Source: Flavobacterium sp. YJ01 | GTDB lineage: Bacteria > Bacteroidota > Bacteroidia > Flavobacteriales > Flavobacteriaceae | Assembly: GCF_029320955.1 (NCBI RefSeq) | Contig: NZ_CP119757.1 | Span: 1,426,001-1,490,000, forward strand | DNA: 64,000 bases | Direction: 5' to 3' | Shown here: positions 48,283-56,942 of the stretch, piece after piece | Layout: each line of letters begins with the position of its first letter | How positions within the stretch are numbered: position 1 is the stretch's first letter | Made by a program: the position numbers and the translations under genes | The notes under the pieces: generated by a model | Database searches by the model: none | What the model was told of the DNA's origin: nothing | Seen by the model: only the letters and a program-made list of their open reading frames with translations

Positions 48283-49113
48283 TTATAGGTTACCCAGTAT
48301 TTCAAGATTAACCAGGTGCCTGTTTTTTATGTTAAGTTCCAGATGCCTGCCTCCATTTTTCTCAAAGACCTGCATTGTGAATTTCTTCTTTTCCGGTATC
48401 GTAAATTTAGCTATGGCAAAAACTACTGTAGTTTCAGATTTATCGGAAATCCTGCTAAATTCTCCGGTGCATAAAAGCGGTGTCATTTCTATTTCCTGAG
48501 CTGCAGTTCTTTTGGATTTTTTCTGGTCTCGGATAAAAAAACGAAGTTGGTCCACATCGTAATTAATTCTGGAATCATTCCCTAAAACCAATCTGAAATA
48601 CATCACGTCCTGATGAATAAAAATGCCGTCAACCTTAAACTCAATTTCTGCATTTTTTGAACCCAGTCCGCTTACCTTATTTTTCTTGGATAGAGCAAAC
48701 AGGGCATATTCTTTTATTTCTTTCTGGTTTTCGTTCTCAAGGGAAAACAGCAGCGATTTATCGTCACCAATTCGTAACCGTGCATCCACATTTAATGTAG
48801 GACACAGATCATCAAAATTTAAAATGAAACTGTAAAGATTACCGTCGGAAGTTACAACAGTCAGGTTAGTCTGTGGAAAATTCTGCTTGCCAGCTTTAAG
48901 AAGCAGGATATTTTCAACTCCCTTTGCTTTCTGTACCAGAACATCACGGCTTCCGATATCAAGGCTTTTTACTGCATACGGAAATAAAATACTGGTGGTT
49001 TTTGTATAGCTAAGCTGTATATTATTAAATTCGGCTTTAGCATCATACTGTGCAGAAACTGAAAAACCAGCCAGAAAAATAAATGTGATAATTAGTGTCT
49101 CTAAATTTTTCAT
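48283..49113 (-). CDS. traN: Conjugative transposon protein TraN (DUF4138)
   Basis: 276 residues with a signal peptide (ends GFSVSAQ). The DUF4138/TraN pattern is clear: NIQLSYTKTTSILFPYAVKSLDIGSRDVLVQKAKGVENILLLKA, then FNFDDL-type strands and KEYALFALSKKNK. It is a VirB9-like outer-membrane-complex component of the Bacteroidota conjugation channel. It follows traM by 17 bp. Confidence 0.92.
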   Translation of the reverse strand: MKNLETLIITFIFLAGFSVSAQYDAKAEFNNIQLSYTKTTSILFPYAVKSLDIGSRDVLVQKAKGVENILLLKAGKQNFPQTNLTVVTSDGNLYSFILNFDDLCPTLNVDARLRIGDDKSLLFSLENENQKEIKEYALFALSKKNKVSGLGSKNAEIEFKVDGIFIHQDVMYFRLVLGNDSRINYDVDQLRFFIRDQKKSKRTAAQEIEMTPLLCTGEFSRISDKSETTVVFAIAKFTIPEKKKFTMQVFEKNGGRHLELNIKNRHLVNLEILGNL

Positions 49114-49130
49114 TTTCTTTTAGTTTAAAG

Positions 49131-50417
49131 TTATTGTTCATTCTTTTCTTTTTCATCGTAGAGAAGCACTTTGTAACCTGCCTTGACTGCTACTTTTATC
49201 AGCTTAACTTTCCTGCTTAAAAGTGATTTGGCTGCCTCCACTCCCATTCCTGCCGCCTGAGCTCCCCAAGAATCACTGACTCCTGCCAGTCCAATACTCT
49301 GCATGGACCTGTCAGCGGATGCTTTTGCTACATCCCTGTTTATGGTTCCAGGAATGTAAATGCCTTTAATGCCGTCTATATCAAAGACGGATAGTTCAAC
49401 CGGGAAAATGGAATTCTGGTATTTTATGGTATTGATCTTTATTTCAAGCCTTTCTCCCTTAAGTGACGCTGTCCCAAAAACGAAACTGTTTTTTGGAATT
49501 AGTACGCCATTGATAAAAACGTCACTTGCAAGTCTGATTTTTACAATAGAACCGTTGACAATCGTCTGCGTTTCATGAACAGCTGCCTCAACTGCGTTCT
49601 GATTTTGTTCATCGTTGATTTCACCATCAAGCGAATAAAATGAATTTGCTGACTGCTCATAATTTACTTTGTTGGTCTGAAGAGAGCTCAGGTTTTGCTC
49701 TTCAGCTTTTCTGTTCACTGAAAAAACTTTTCCTTTTTGAAGCTTTGAGTTCTGACGCAGTTTCTCCTGTACACGTTCTGGGTGCTGGATATCCAGAATA
49801 TTTTCCAGCATGCCGCCAAGCTGGGCAAGTTCAGGATCAGGCTCAGAAGGCGCACTCATGACTGCCATGAGCTGTTCAAGATTTTTTAACTCGGCTGATT
49901 CACCGTCAGGCATTTTCTGGTACTGAAATTCCCTCATATCCTGACCGCTCTGATATTCTTTTGGAGGCTCCGCAATAGCTTTCTGGAGCGCTTCAAGTTT
50001 CTGGTACATCTTCTTTTCATTCTCTGGTTTTAGATAGTCTGTTTTCAGTCCGTTTTGTTTATCATTCCATGCAACCTCATCCGTATCAAAAAAACGTTTT
50101 GATTCAAGATTATCATTATCTTCCGCACCAACCGAATAATTAGGATCTTTCTTTTTTTGTTCCTGCAGTTTTATAGAATCAATTGATGCCTGGTCATAAT
50201 AGCTCATTTTATCCAAACTGGAATCTTCCTTTAGTTTTGGATTTGGAAGCAGCATATTAAATCCTTTTTTTTCAGTTCCTGAAATTGGATTTTCTGTTCC
50301 TTTGCCTCCTCCAAGCACCCAGAACAGCATGGTTATAAATGGAAGAACAAGCAGTGGAAGAACCAGCATCATACTGCGATTCTTTATCTCTCTGGTTGAA
50401 AGTGTTTTATGTTCCAT
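49131..50417 (-). CDS. traM: Conjugative transposon protein TraM
   Basis: 428 residues: a cytoplasmic start, one inner-membrane helix (~17-36, MLVLPLLVLPFITMLFWVLGG), a long Gln/Lys/Glu-rich linker, and the C-terminal VirB10-like TraM domain (VNGSIVKIRLASDVFINGVLIPKNSFVFG, INTIKYQNSIFPVELSVFDIDGIKGIYIPG). It spans the periplasm and couples inner and outer complexes. It overlaps the upstream traL-like gene by 34 bp. Confidence 0.94.
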   Translation of the reverse strand: MEHKTLSTREIKNRSMMLVLPLLVLPFITMLFWVLGGGKGTENPISGTEKKGFNMLLPNPKLKEDSSLDKMSYYDQASIDSIKLQEQKKKDPNYSVGAEDNDNLESKRFFDTDEVAWNDKQNGLKTDYLKPENEKKMYQKLEALQKAIAEPPKEYQSGQDMREFQYQKMPDGESAELKNLEQLMAVMSAPSEPDPELAQLGGMLENILDIQHPERVQEKLRQNSKLQKGKVFSVNRKAEEQNLSSLQTNKVNYEQSANSFYSLDGEINDEQNQNAVEAAVHETQTIVNGSIVKIRLASDVFINGVLIPKNSFVFGTASLKGERLEIKINTIKYQNSIFPVELSVFDIDGIKGIYIPGTINRDVAKASADRSMQSIGLAGVSDSWGAQAAGMGVEAAKSLLSRKVKLIKVAVKAGYKVLLYDEKEKNEQ

Positions 50418-50875
50418 AATCTTATTTTTTTATAGTTAGATGAATTAGTTTCCTTGAGATTCGGACTGCTGGTAAAATCTTCAGCGTTGGAATTTTGATT
50501 TTTAGACCAATCGATTAAGTCTGCTGCATTTATCACACTATCAATATATCTGCTGATATTGGATCTCTCAGCATATTTGTTAAATGGCAGATCCAGAGAA
50601 TGCATATGGCCTACCTCATCACCATAAGCATGCTTAAGCACTTTTACTGCATCAATGTTCATTGATTTTTGACTTTCTGACAGAAAACCGCTCAATGCGT
50701 TATAAACACATAAAATCGTTCCAAGGGCCGCAAAAATGATTACTGAAAACTTAAGCTGTGAATTTGAAAGGTCTCTAGTCAGCCTATTCATTTTTTTTAC
50801 CCACCAGAATCTGATTATCATATATGACCTTGAAGACTTTACATTCTGTCTTTGTTTTCGCATCAGACTTCTCAT
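50384..50875 (-). CDS. TraL-like small membrane protein
   Basis: 163 residues from 50875, where ATGA overlaps the traK stop; an internal start at 50791 (MNRLTRDLSNSQLKF) is also possible. A basic N-terminus, one membrane helix (KFSVIIFAALGTILCVYNALSG) and a polar periplasmic tail match the traL slot between traK and traM. Similarity to known TraL is positional rather than sequence-based, so the symbol is not assigned. Confidence 0.7.
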   Translation of the reverse strand: MRSLMRKQRQNVKSSRSYMIIRFWWVKKMNRLTRDLSNSQLKFSVIIFAALGTILCVYNALSGFLSESQKSMNIDAVKVLKHAYGDEVGHMHSLDLPFNKYAERSNISRYIDSVINAADLIDWSKNQNSNAEDFTSSPNLKETNSSNYKKIRLWNIKHFQPER

Positions 50876-51495
50876 GGCTTTCTGTTTACTGTTCCAAGAT
50901 CTTTGTTCTCAAGAGTATTGAAGCGTTCAATCAGAAAACCATGCGGATTATTATCGCTCCTTGAAACATTTCGAAGCGTTCCTTCCGTAATCAGATTTCT
51001 GTTCAATATGCTTGTTGTCCTTATGATGTTCTGCCGGGCAAAGCACTTAAAGCGGTAGGGATATTCATTAATATCAAAGCTTACGCTGTCTACAATAACA
51101 GTCTGGCTGATATTTCCTGATATAATTCCCGAATAATATCCGTTTTCTTTTAAATCATCGTATATGCGCTTGACAGAATTATCAGCCAGATACAGGGCCT
51201 TGGTAACATTGGCTTTAATTACTTTATCATCTGGGTCAAGGCTGAAGAAAAACTGATGGAATGTCCTGACATGATCCCTTGCTTCAACAGGTACATTATC
51301 CTTACGGTCTGATGCAAATGCCTCAAGCGCTTTTCCATTTGCCAGGATGTAAACCTTGTCTTCCATTAAAGCAATAGAGCTGAAACTTTTATACAATGCA
51401 TAACAGGTTATGGCAGCGCAAGCAAGAACGACCAGCATAGTAAATCCCCTGACATGGCGGAAAGCCGTATCTAAATTTTTCATCTTCGTAAACAT
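50872..51495 (-). CDS. traK: Conjugative transposon protein TraK
   Basis: 207 residues: an inner-membrane helix (~17-40) and the TraK/VirB8-like domain (ANGKALEAFASDRKDNVPVEARDHVRTFHQFFFSLDPDD, ADNSVKRIYDDLKENGYYSGIISGN, FKCFARQNIIRTTSI). It starts 12 bp after the traJ remnant and is coupled to the traL-like gene by ATGA. The gene itself is intact. Confidence 0.94.
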   Translation of the reverse strand: MFTKMKNLDTAFRHVRGFTMLVVLACAAITCYALYKSFSSIALMEDKVYILANGKALEAFASDRKDNVPVEARDHVRTFHQFFFSLDPDDKVIKANVTKALYLADNSVKRIYDDLKENGYYSGIISGNISQTVIVDSVSFDINEYPYRFKCFARQNIIRTTSILNRNLITEGTLRNVSRSDNNPHGFLIERFNTLENKDLGTVNRKP

Positions 51496-51507
51496 AATCT
51501 AGTGTAT

Positions 51508-52101
51508 TTAACTTTTAGAATTTCCTTTGAGCCTGTCACTCATATAATTTCCCTTTTCTTCAAAATAAGGCGAAGCAGCTGCTGAAGATGACATGCTCTG
51601 GCTCATTCTGCCTGCTGCATTTCCCATTGAATCCATTACCATTCCTGCTCCTGTGGCAGCTCCTCCAATCACTGAGGAAGTCGATCCGCCAAACAGGCTT
51701 GTCACTTTCTGTCCCAATGCGCTTCCTCCTGATGCATGCACGATATAATTGGCCACAGAAGGCACAGTAAAGTACCCCACAATTCCTATAATCATGAAAA
51801 TTAAGTAGCCGATATCGGTCCTGCTGAAAAAAGTATCTCCCGCAGTATTAATCTGTGAGATATCAAGCCTCAGCATCTGTTCCTGAATCTTCCCGATAAT
51901 GCTTCCGAAAATGTTGGCAACGGGAAGCCAGAGATAAATGTTTATATACCTGGCAAGCCAGACCGTCAGGGTATGCTGGAATCCGTCAAAGACTGCGATT
52001 CCAAATACCAGTGGCCCTAAGATGGACAGCACTACAAGCTGAAATGTTCTGAGAGTATCAATACACAATGAAGAAGCTTCGAAGAGAATTCTCAGAATTT
52101 C
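51508..52101 (-). pseudogene. traJ: TraJ, C-terminal remnant (5' half deleted)
   Basis: The frame holds the C-terminal half of TraJ: EILRILFEASSLCIDTLRTFQLVVLSILGPLVFG, FDGFQHTLTVWLARYINIYLWLPVANIFG and IIGIVGYFTVP. Intact TraJ proteins have about 330-370 residues; here homology stops at about the GAA codon at 52099-52101, and a stop codon lies five codons further up. No ATG is present (a TTG at 52068 is the first start-like codon). The missing 5' half is replaced at once by an S9 peptidase fragment on the other strand. Confidence 0.88.
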
Positions 52102-52109
52102 GCTAACCC

Positions 52110-52601
52110 GGACTTATGGGACATTCTTTTGGAGGCTATGAGACTGCATACATTTCAGGTAAGACTGATATATTTGCAGCTTCGGTTGCTGGTGCTGCCC
52201 CGATAGATCTGAACAGTTTCTACCATGCGATTAACTGGCGTACCGGAAAACCCCATATGATAAAGTTTAATATTGGACAGTTTAGATTAGGAGTTTCTGC
52301 TTATGAAATGCCTCTTACTTATTTAAATAATTCGCCGCTGAACAATGTAGAAAACATCAACAAACCGCTTCTTTTTTGGAGTGGAAAAAATGACCAGCAG
52401 GTTGACTGGCATCAAAGTATTGAACTTTATCTTGCAATGCATCGTCTTGAGAAAAACAATATAATGCTCCTTTATCCAGAAGAAGAACATTCATTTTCGG
52501 ATCCATACAACCAAAAGGATCTTTCAATTAGAATACTGCAGTGGTTCAATCACTTTCTTAAAAATGAAAAGGCGTTTGAATGGATTGAAAATCGTGGATA
52601 A
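52110..52601 (+). pseudogene. S9 (prolyl-oligopeptidase-like) serine peptidase, C-terminal fragment
   Basis: About 164 residues of the catalytic alpha/beta-hydrolase domain: nucleophile Ser in GLMGHSFGGYE right at the broken end, Asp in GKNDQQVDWHQS, His in EEEHSFSD. Intact family members have ~650-900 residues with an N-terminal propeller, all missing here. An upstream in-frame stop (52104-52106) prevents any longer product. It begins at the same point where traJ ends, so it is a breakpoint remnant. Confidence 0.85.
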
Positions 52602-52610
52602 TAAAATATA

Positions 52611-52637
52611 CAATGCAGTTCATTTAGAACTGCATTG
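52611..52637. terminator. Terminator between the S9 fragment and the DUF6520 gene
   Basis: CAATGCAGTTC, an ATTTA loop, then its exact complement GAACTGCATTG followed by CTTTTAA. It ends plus-strand transcription of the peptidase. Confidence 0.75.
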
Positions 52638-52660
52638 CTTTTAATGATTGTTTAAATTAA

Positions 52661-52918
52661 TTATGGCATATAAAGTGTCTCCCCACAATTATTCGCTTTA
52701 CCAAAAGCAGTCTGTCCATTTGCTTTACAAATTGGATTATTGCTATTGTCAGAACATTGCACTTGGACATCACAGACACCTGACAGGCTGTTGATATAAC
52801 CGTCACGAGGTGCTAATTTCGATGCACTTTGCATAGAGGTGGTGAAGAACGCACCTGAAATTCCTAATACTACCGCAGCAGTAAAAGGCATGGTCGATTT
52901 TAAAAATGTCTTTTTCAT
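52661..52918 (-). CDS. DUF6520 family small exported protein
   Basis: 85 residues from 52918 (MKKTFLKSTMPFTAAVVLGISGAFFTT); the frame starts 8 codons earlier. A hydrophobic leader and a Cys-rich end (CDVQVQCSDNSNNPICKANG, NNCGETLY, four Cys) match DUF6520. These small proteins are commonly found beside MauE/DoxX-type genes in Flavobacteriaceae, as here (88 bp after the 53007 gene). Function is unknown; the Cys suggest disulfide bonding in the periplasm. Confidence 0.85.
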   Translation of the reverse strand: MKKTFLKSTMPFTAAVVLGISGAFFTTSMQSASKLAPRDGYINSLSGVCDVQVQCSDNSNNPICKANGQTAFGKANNCGETLYMP

Positions 52919-53006
52919 AATAGTTAATATTAAATTAAACATCGATCTACTTTTTTAGCAGGTGTTGATCTCTTTCCTGCAACCAGCGCTGGTATATTAT
53001 AATTTA

Positions 53007-54515
53007 CTATTCTTTCAGCTGTTCTTTCAAGATTCCCCTAAAGGAATAGATATCTAGATTATTACCGCTGAGAATGTATAGATGCGTATTAGTTGCACGC
53101 ATATCTTTTATTTTTTGATTATTTTCTGTAAAAAGAGGAAAACTCAGTAGATAAATTCCCTTGTTAATATCATATACATCAACCACTGATGCTCTCTTCC
53201 AAATCTGATCATCCTCATAGCGTCCCGGAACTTTCGAATGTATAAACAACAGGTTTTTAATAGTGGCTGATAGTGCATTTACAAAAAATGGCGGGGAACT
53301 TAAACGGCGCTCAGTATGCTCTTTTAAATCCGAAACTTTTATCATGGCTCTGCTGATCGTATCGATTGTATGTCTTCTCTTAAAGTTTCCTTTCTTATCG
53401 GAAATTATAAACTCGTTTCGATAATAATAGACGTATATCATTTCATGGAGATCATTGTTATAAAGCAGCATCCCGTCTGTATCGAAAATACCGTCAATCT
53501 GCTTCTGCAAAAGTGCAGGAAAGTATTTCGTATTTGGTTTAAAACTTTCGCTATATATGCCTAACTGATGGCCTGAATTGGGACCTGTATTATTTCGTAA
53601 GAACAGACTTACACTGTCTATTGGTTCGGCAGCTGTGAAACGTGGAATATCTTTTATTTTACCTGTTACTTTCCAATCTTTGATATTCCCTTTGTAAACA
53701 ATTGGAACGGTACCATCTATCAGATAAAAATAGGGTGGCTTCACCTTTGCAAAAATCTTACGAAAAGGCTCTCCATCATCAATAAATTTAATTCTATGTT
53801 CTGCACTCATATTCTGAAGAGTGTCTATGCTTAGTACTCCAAAAGGATCCGTTAAATTCCCCAGATAAATTTTACTTCCACTAACGCCTGCAAAATAATA
53901 CGAGTTAAATTTTAAATCTTTATTATAAACCGCTTTAATAGTCTTTTTAATGTATCGCCGAATAAATGGATTATTTTTGTGAATGATCTCTTCTGAGCTT
54001 AGGAACAAAACAATTACAACACTTATGCTGAAAAACATTATTAGTCCAGCCCTTTTTAACTTGGATGCCTTTGTAATATTTGAATTTATTCTTGTTTGAT
54101 AATCATCATAAAACCGTAGACCAGTTAAAGCGAGAATGATAAAAAAGAAATTAAAAACAAGGTGAACATTCCAGGACATCTTTTCTAGGATTCCGCCACA
54201 TGAACATGGCACAAAGGAGCTGAAATGTAGCACTATAAAAATATAAGCAGTAAACATAGTCATCAGGCATAGCGCTGCATAAAGTCCTGCAAAACGTGAC
54301 TTAGGAAATAAAAGCATCAACGATATAAGTAACTCTATTAAAGGCACTAAAATAGAAACCCATGCCGCAAAAACACTTATAAGCGGTGACTGTGCTAGCT
54401 GCACCCTAAAAGTTTCAAACTCAAATAATTTATTTACAGCTGCGTACACAAATAGTAGTATAAATAAAAAGCTAACGATAGAAACTATATTGTTGTTAAT
54501 TCTAGAGTTTTCCAT
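53007..54515 (-). CDS. MauE/DoxX-type membrane protein with a TolB-like C-terminal domain
   Basis: 502 residues from the chosen start at 54515 (MENSRINNN; frame open to 54548). The first ~150 residues are four membrane helices of the MauE/DoxX family with a CSCGG motif at 104-108, a typical redox Cys pair. One more helix follows, then a long periplasmic beta-propeller-like region with BF3164/TolB-like repeats. MauE proteins support disulfide handling during cofactor maturation. It pairs with the DUF6520 gene just downstream. Substrate unknown. Confidence 0.82.
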   Translation of the reverse strand: MENSRINNNIVSIVSFLFILLFVYAAVNKLFEFETFRVQLAQSPLISVFAAWVSILVPLIELLISLMLLFPKSRFAGLYAALCLMTMFTAYIFIVLHFSSFVPCSCGGILEKMSWNVHLVFNFFFIILALTGLRFYDDYQTRINSNITKASKLKRAGLIMFFSISVVIVLFLSSEEIIHKNNPFIRRYIKKTIKAVYNKDLKFNSYYFAGVSGSKIYLGNLTDPFGVLSIDTLQNMSAEHRIKFIDDGEPFRKIFAKVKPPYFYLIDGTVPIVYKGNIKDWKVTGKIKDIPRFTAAEPIDSVSLFLRNNTGPNSGHQLGIYSESFKPNTKYFPALLQKQIDGIFDTDGMLLYNNDLHEMIYVYYYRNEFIISDKKGNFKRRHTIDTISRAMIKVSDLKEHTERRLSSPPFFVNALSATIKNLLFIHSKVPGRYEDDQIWKRASVVDVYDINKGIYLLSFPLFTENNQKIKDMRATNTHLYILSGNNLDIYSFRGILKEQLKE

Positions 54516-54640
54516 GTCTTCGGCAAATTTTATTTTAATATAAAACAAATGTAAATCAGCAAATTGAAAGAAAAAACATCAAAAACAAACCAAAAAACAT
54601 CAAAACTATACCAGTTTCATTTTTAACTCTTAAATAATAA

Positions 54641-54678
54641 AAAAATGCTCTACAGATTAAAAATCCATAAAGCATTTT
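54641..54678. terminator. Possible weak terminator
   Basis: AAAAATGCT (54641-54649) and AGCATTTT (54671-54678) are complementary across a 21-nt loop, just past the 3' end of the small gene at 54702. Confidence 0.4.
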
Positions 54679-54701
54679 CGAGTTTTTTCAGTTTCTCCTA
54701 T

Positions 54702-54992
54702 TTATACCTTACCGTCTTCGATAAAAGTCAAAAGCTTTTGATTGAGTTCGACAAGGCCAGCCTTTTGAAGGCATTCCTGCGAGATGTTTTTTAGTTCGGT
54801 AATTTCGTCCTGTGCTATGCTTCCCATGAGACTACCTTCATCCTTTTCCAGCAGCAATCCCCTTTCTATAAAGTGGGATAAAAGCAGTACATTTTTGCGT
54901 GAAATTTTCAAATCAATCTTCACCGGCTCACTCATTCCAGGGATGCTCAATACAGTATCAAACACCTTGGCTGCATAATTCTTTGCACTCAT
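54702..54992 (-). CDS. Hypothetical protein
   Basis: 96 residues, mostly helical and soluble (MSAKNYAAKVFDTVLSIPGMSEPVKIDLKIS, IERGLLLEKDEG, LVELNQKLLTFIEDGK). I do not recognise it. It is divergent from the mob operon and adjacent to the likely oriT, so it may be an element-specific regulator. Confidence 0.65.
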   Translation of the reverse strand: MSAKNYAAKVFDTVLSIPGMSEPVKIDLKISRKNVLLLSHFIERGLLLEKDEGSLMGSIAQDEITELKNISQECLQKAGLVELNQKLLTFIEDGKV

Positions 54993-55030
54993 AATTTCAG
55001 CATTTTTAAATTAATAAATCAAAGCCTAAA

Positions 55031-55075
55031 GTTAGCAATGATGCATCAAAGCATCATAAGCAAAATTTACCTATG
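55031..55075. other. Candidate oriT: inverted repeat upstream of mobA
   Basis: ATGATGC (55038-55044) and GCATCAT (55051-55057) form a short palindrome around ATCAAA, within a longer imperfect one (TTAGCAATGATGC / GCATCATAAGC). It lies ~225 bp upstream of mobA, the usual place for the transfer origin of Bacteroidota mobilisable elements. No nic site can be fixed by eye. Confidence 0.45.
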
Positions 55076-55280
55076 ATGGGATGCATTGGATTTTCCTGCA
55101 TAAATTCGTCTGAGTATTTGAAAGAAGTCTGAGTTTTTTATTCAGGCTCAGAAAGATTGCCACGTTCCTGCAATCTGCAAGATGTCCGGTTGTATCACAA
55201 TCGATATTTTGCTGCCTCTCTGCTCGGAACTCGCTGGCAGTGAAAACTGGAAGTTTTGTAATGTCAAATGAAAAGGAAAA

Positions 55281-55676
55281 ATGATGAAAGACGAGAAAAA
55301 AAACAGAAACAGATGGCTCCATCTCAGGCTCAGTGAGCAGGAATATAAGATCCTTCAGAAATATTTTGCAGAGTCTCTGTGCCCAAAACTGAGTGATTTT
55401 GCCCGAAAAAATCTGCTTCAAAAACCTGTTGTTTTAAAATACAGAAACGAATCTCTTGATGATTTAATATCCGAATTAACAAGGCTCAGAACAGATCTGA
55501 ATCCCATTGGAAACAATTTTAATCAGGCAGTGAAAAAACTGCACTCGCTTTCACAGACTTCTGATTTCAAAATGTGGATTCTGGGTTTTGAAACAGATAA
55601 AAAAATACTGTTCAATTCTATTGAAGATATTAGAATGACTATCCGAAATCTTGCTGAAAAATGGTTGCAGTCATAA
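55281..55676 (+). CDS. mobA: Plasmid-mobilisation relaxosome protein (MobA of the Bacteroidota type, MobC-like)
   Basis: 131 residues: a charged start, then the ribbon-helix-helix-like pattern RWLHLRLSEQEYKILQKYFAESLCPKLSDFARKNLL, followed by the conserved tail (LTRLRTDLNPIGNNFNQAVKKLHSLSQ). It binds oriT with the relaxase. It overlaps the relaxase gene by 16 bp. Start at 55281 or 55284 (two adjacent ATG codons). Confidence 0.9.
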   Translation: MMKDEKKNRNRWLHLRLSEQEYKILQKYFAESLCPKLSDFARKNLLQKPVVLKYRNESLDDLISELTRLRTDLNPIGNNFNQAVKKLHSLSQTSDFKMWILGFETDKKILFNSIEDIRMTIRNLAEKWLQS

Positions 55677-56917
55677 ACACGGGATCATCAGTCAGAAACA
55701 TCTTCAATTATAATGAAAATAAGATGGAAGCAGGAAAAGCAGAACTCATAGGAGAAGGAAATTATCCTGCAGCAGCCTCTGAACTTCACAAAGAATCAAG
55801 GCTTAAACTTCTTTTAAAACAGCTGGAATTAAATACAAATGTCAAGCGCGGAAGTGTGCACATATCACTAAATTTCGATTCCTCTGAAAGCAATATTTCA
55901 AAGAGTAAGCTGATGGAAATTGCACAATCTTATATGGAAAAAATCGGGTTTGGATTTCAGCCGTATCTGGTCTACCAGCATCATGATGCGGGACATCCGC
56001 ACATCCATATAGTGTCTGTAAAAGTGAAGTCCGACGGAAAGAGAATTGACATGCAGAACATAGGCAGGAACCAGTCTGAAACAGCCCGTAAAGAAATTGA
56101 AAAGGCATTCAATCTGGTTCCTGCACTGGGCAGACAACAGGAAAAAATACTAAATATAAAACCTGCGCAAGGCAGTGTTTTAAAGTATGGAAAAGCTGAA
56201 ACTAAAAAAGCAATTGCTGCTGTATTAAACGCAGTAATTCCTAATTATAAATATACCACAATAGGAGAATTAAATGCAGTCTTGAATCTCTACAATGTTA
56301 CCGCCGTGCAGGGAAGTAAAGATTCAAGAATGTTTCTCCATAAAGGTCTGGCGTACCAGATTCTGAACGATAAGAGACAGCCTGTGGGTGTTCCCTTAAA
56401 AGCCAGCAGCTTTTACATGAAACCTACCCTTGCTTATCTCGAAATAAAATTTGCGGCAAATAAGATTGGGAGAAATTCCCATTTAAAGAGAGTAAAAAAT
56501 GCGGTTGATCTCGCCTTTATACAGAACAGGATAAAGTCAGTTTCTGATCTCGACAGAATTCTTATTCGAGATGGAATTAAAACTGCTGAACGAAGAAATG
56601 AACAGGAGATCCTTTATGGCTTAACCTACATAGACCATAAAACAAAATGTGTATTTAACGGAAGCTCTCTAGGAAAAACTTACTCAGCTTCTGGCATAGA
56701 AGAACGCTGCGGTGTCAAAGATTTTAACACTGGCAGAAACGCCGTTAAAATTCTTGAGGATAATACATTAAAAAATAAACCATCTCAGTCTTCATTTATT
56801 TCTGTTGGCGAGCTGCAGAAAATAATTGATTCGGTGCTCCAGCCCGAGTTTTCTGCTGATTTTGTTCCCTCTCAGCTGAAAAGAAGAAAGAAACGAAAAA
56901 AAGGAAAAGGGCATTAA
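55661..56917 (+). CDS. mobB: Relaxase (MobB)
   Basis: 418 residues. The relaxase N-terminus has the metal-site motif HHDAGHPHIHIV (His at 107-108, 112, 114, 116) and an N-terminal Tyr-containing segment (RNIFNYNENK, Tyr17, possible nicking residue). LMEIAQSYMEKIGFGFQPYLVYQH is the conserved lead-in. The tail is a basic Lys/Arg stretch. It cuts oriT and leads the strand into the recipient. The gene is intact, so transfer in trans might still be possible. Confidence 0.93.
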   Translation: MVAVINTGSSVRNIFNYNENKMEAGKAELIGEGNYPAAASELHKESRLKLLLKQLELNTNVKRGSVHISLNFDSSESNISKSKLMEIAQSYMEKIGFGFQPYLVYQHHDAGHPHIHIVSVKVKSDGKRIDMQNIGRNQSETARKEIEKAFNLVPALGRQQEKILNIKPAQGSVLKYGKAETKKAIAAVLNAVIPNYKYTTIGELNAVLNLYNVTAVQGSKDSRMFLHKGLAYQILNDKRQPVGVPLKASSFYMKPTLAYLEIKFAANKIGRNSHLKRVKNAVDLAFIQNRIKSVSDLDRILIRDGIKTAERRNEQEILYGLTYIDHKTKCVFNGSSLGKTYSASGIEERCGVKDFNTGRNAVKILEDNTLKNKPSQSSFISVGELQKIIDSVLQPEFSADFVPSQLKRRKKRKKGKGH

Positions 56918-56942
56918 GATTACTAACTAAAAAACTAAGACT

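Noticed and set aside
55071..55421. 116-aa minus-strand frame over mobA and its leader
   Set aside because: It is a shadow of mobA and lacks any family pattern.
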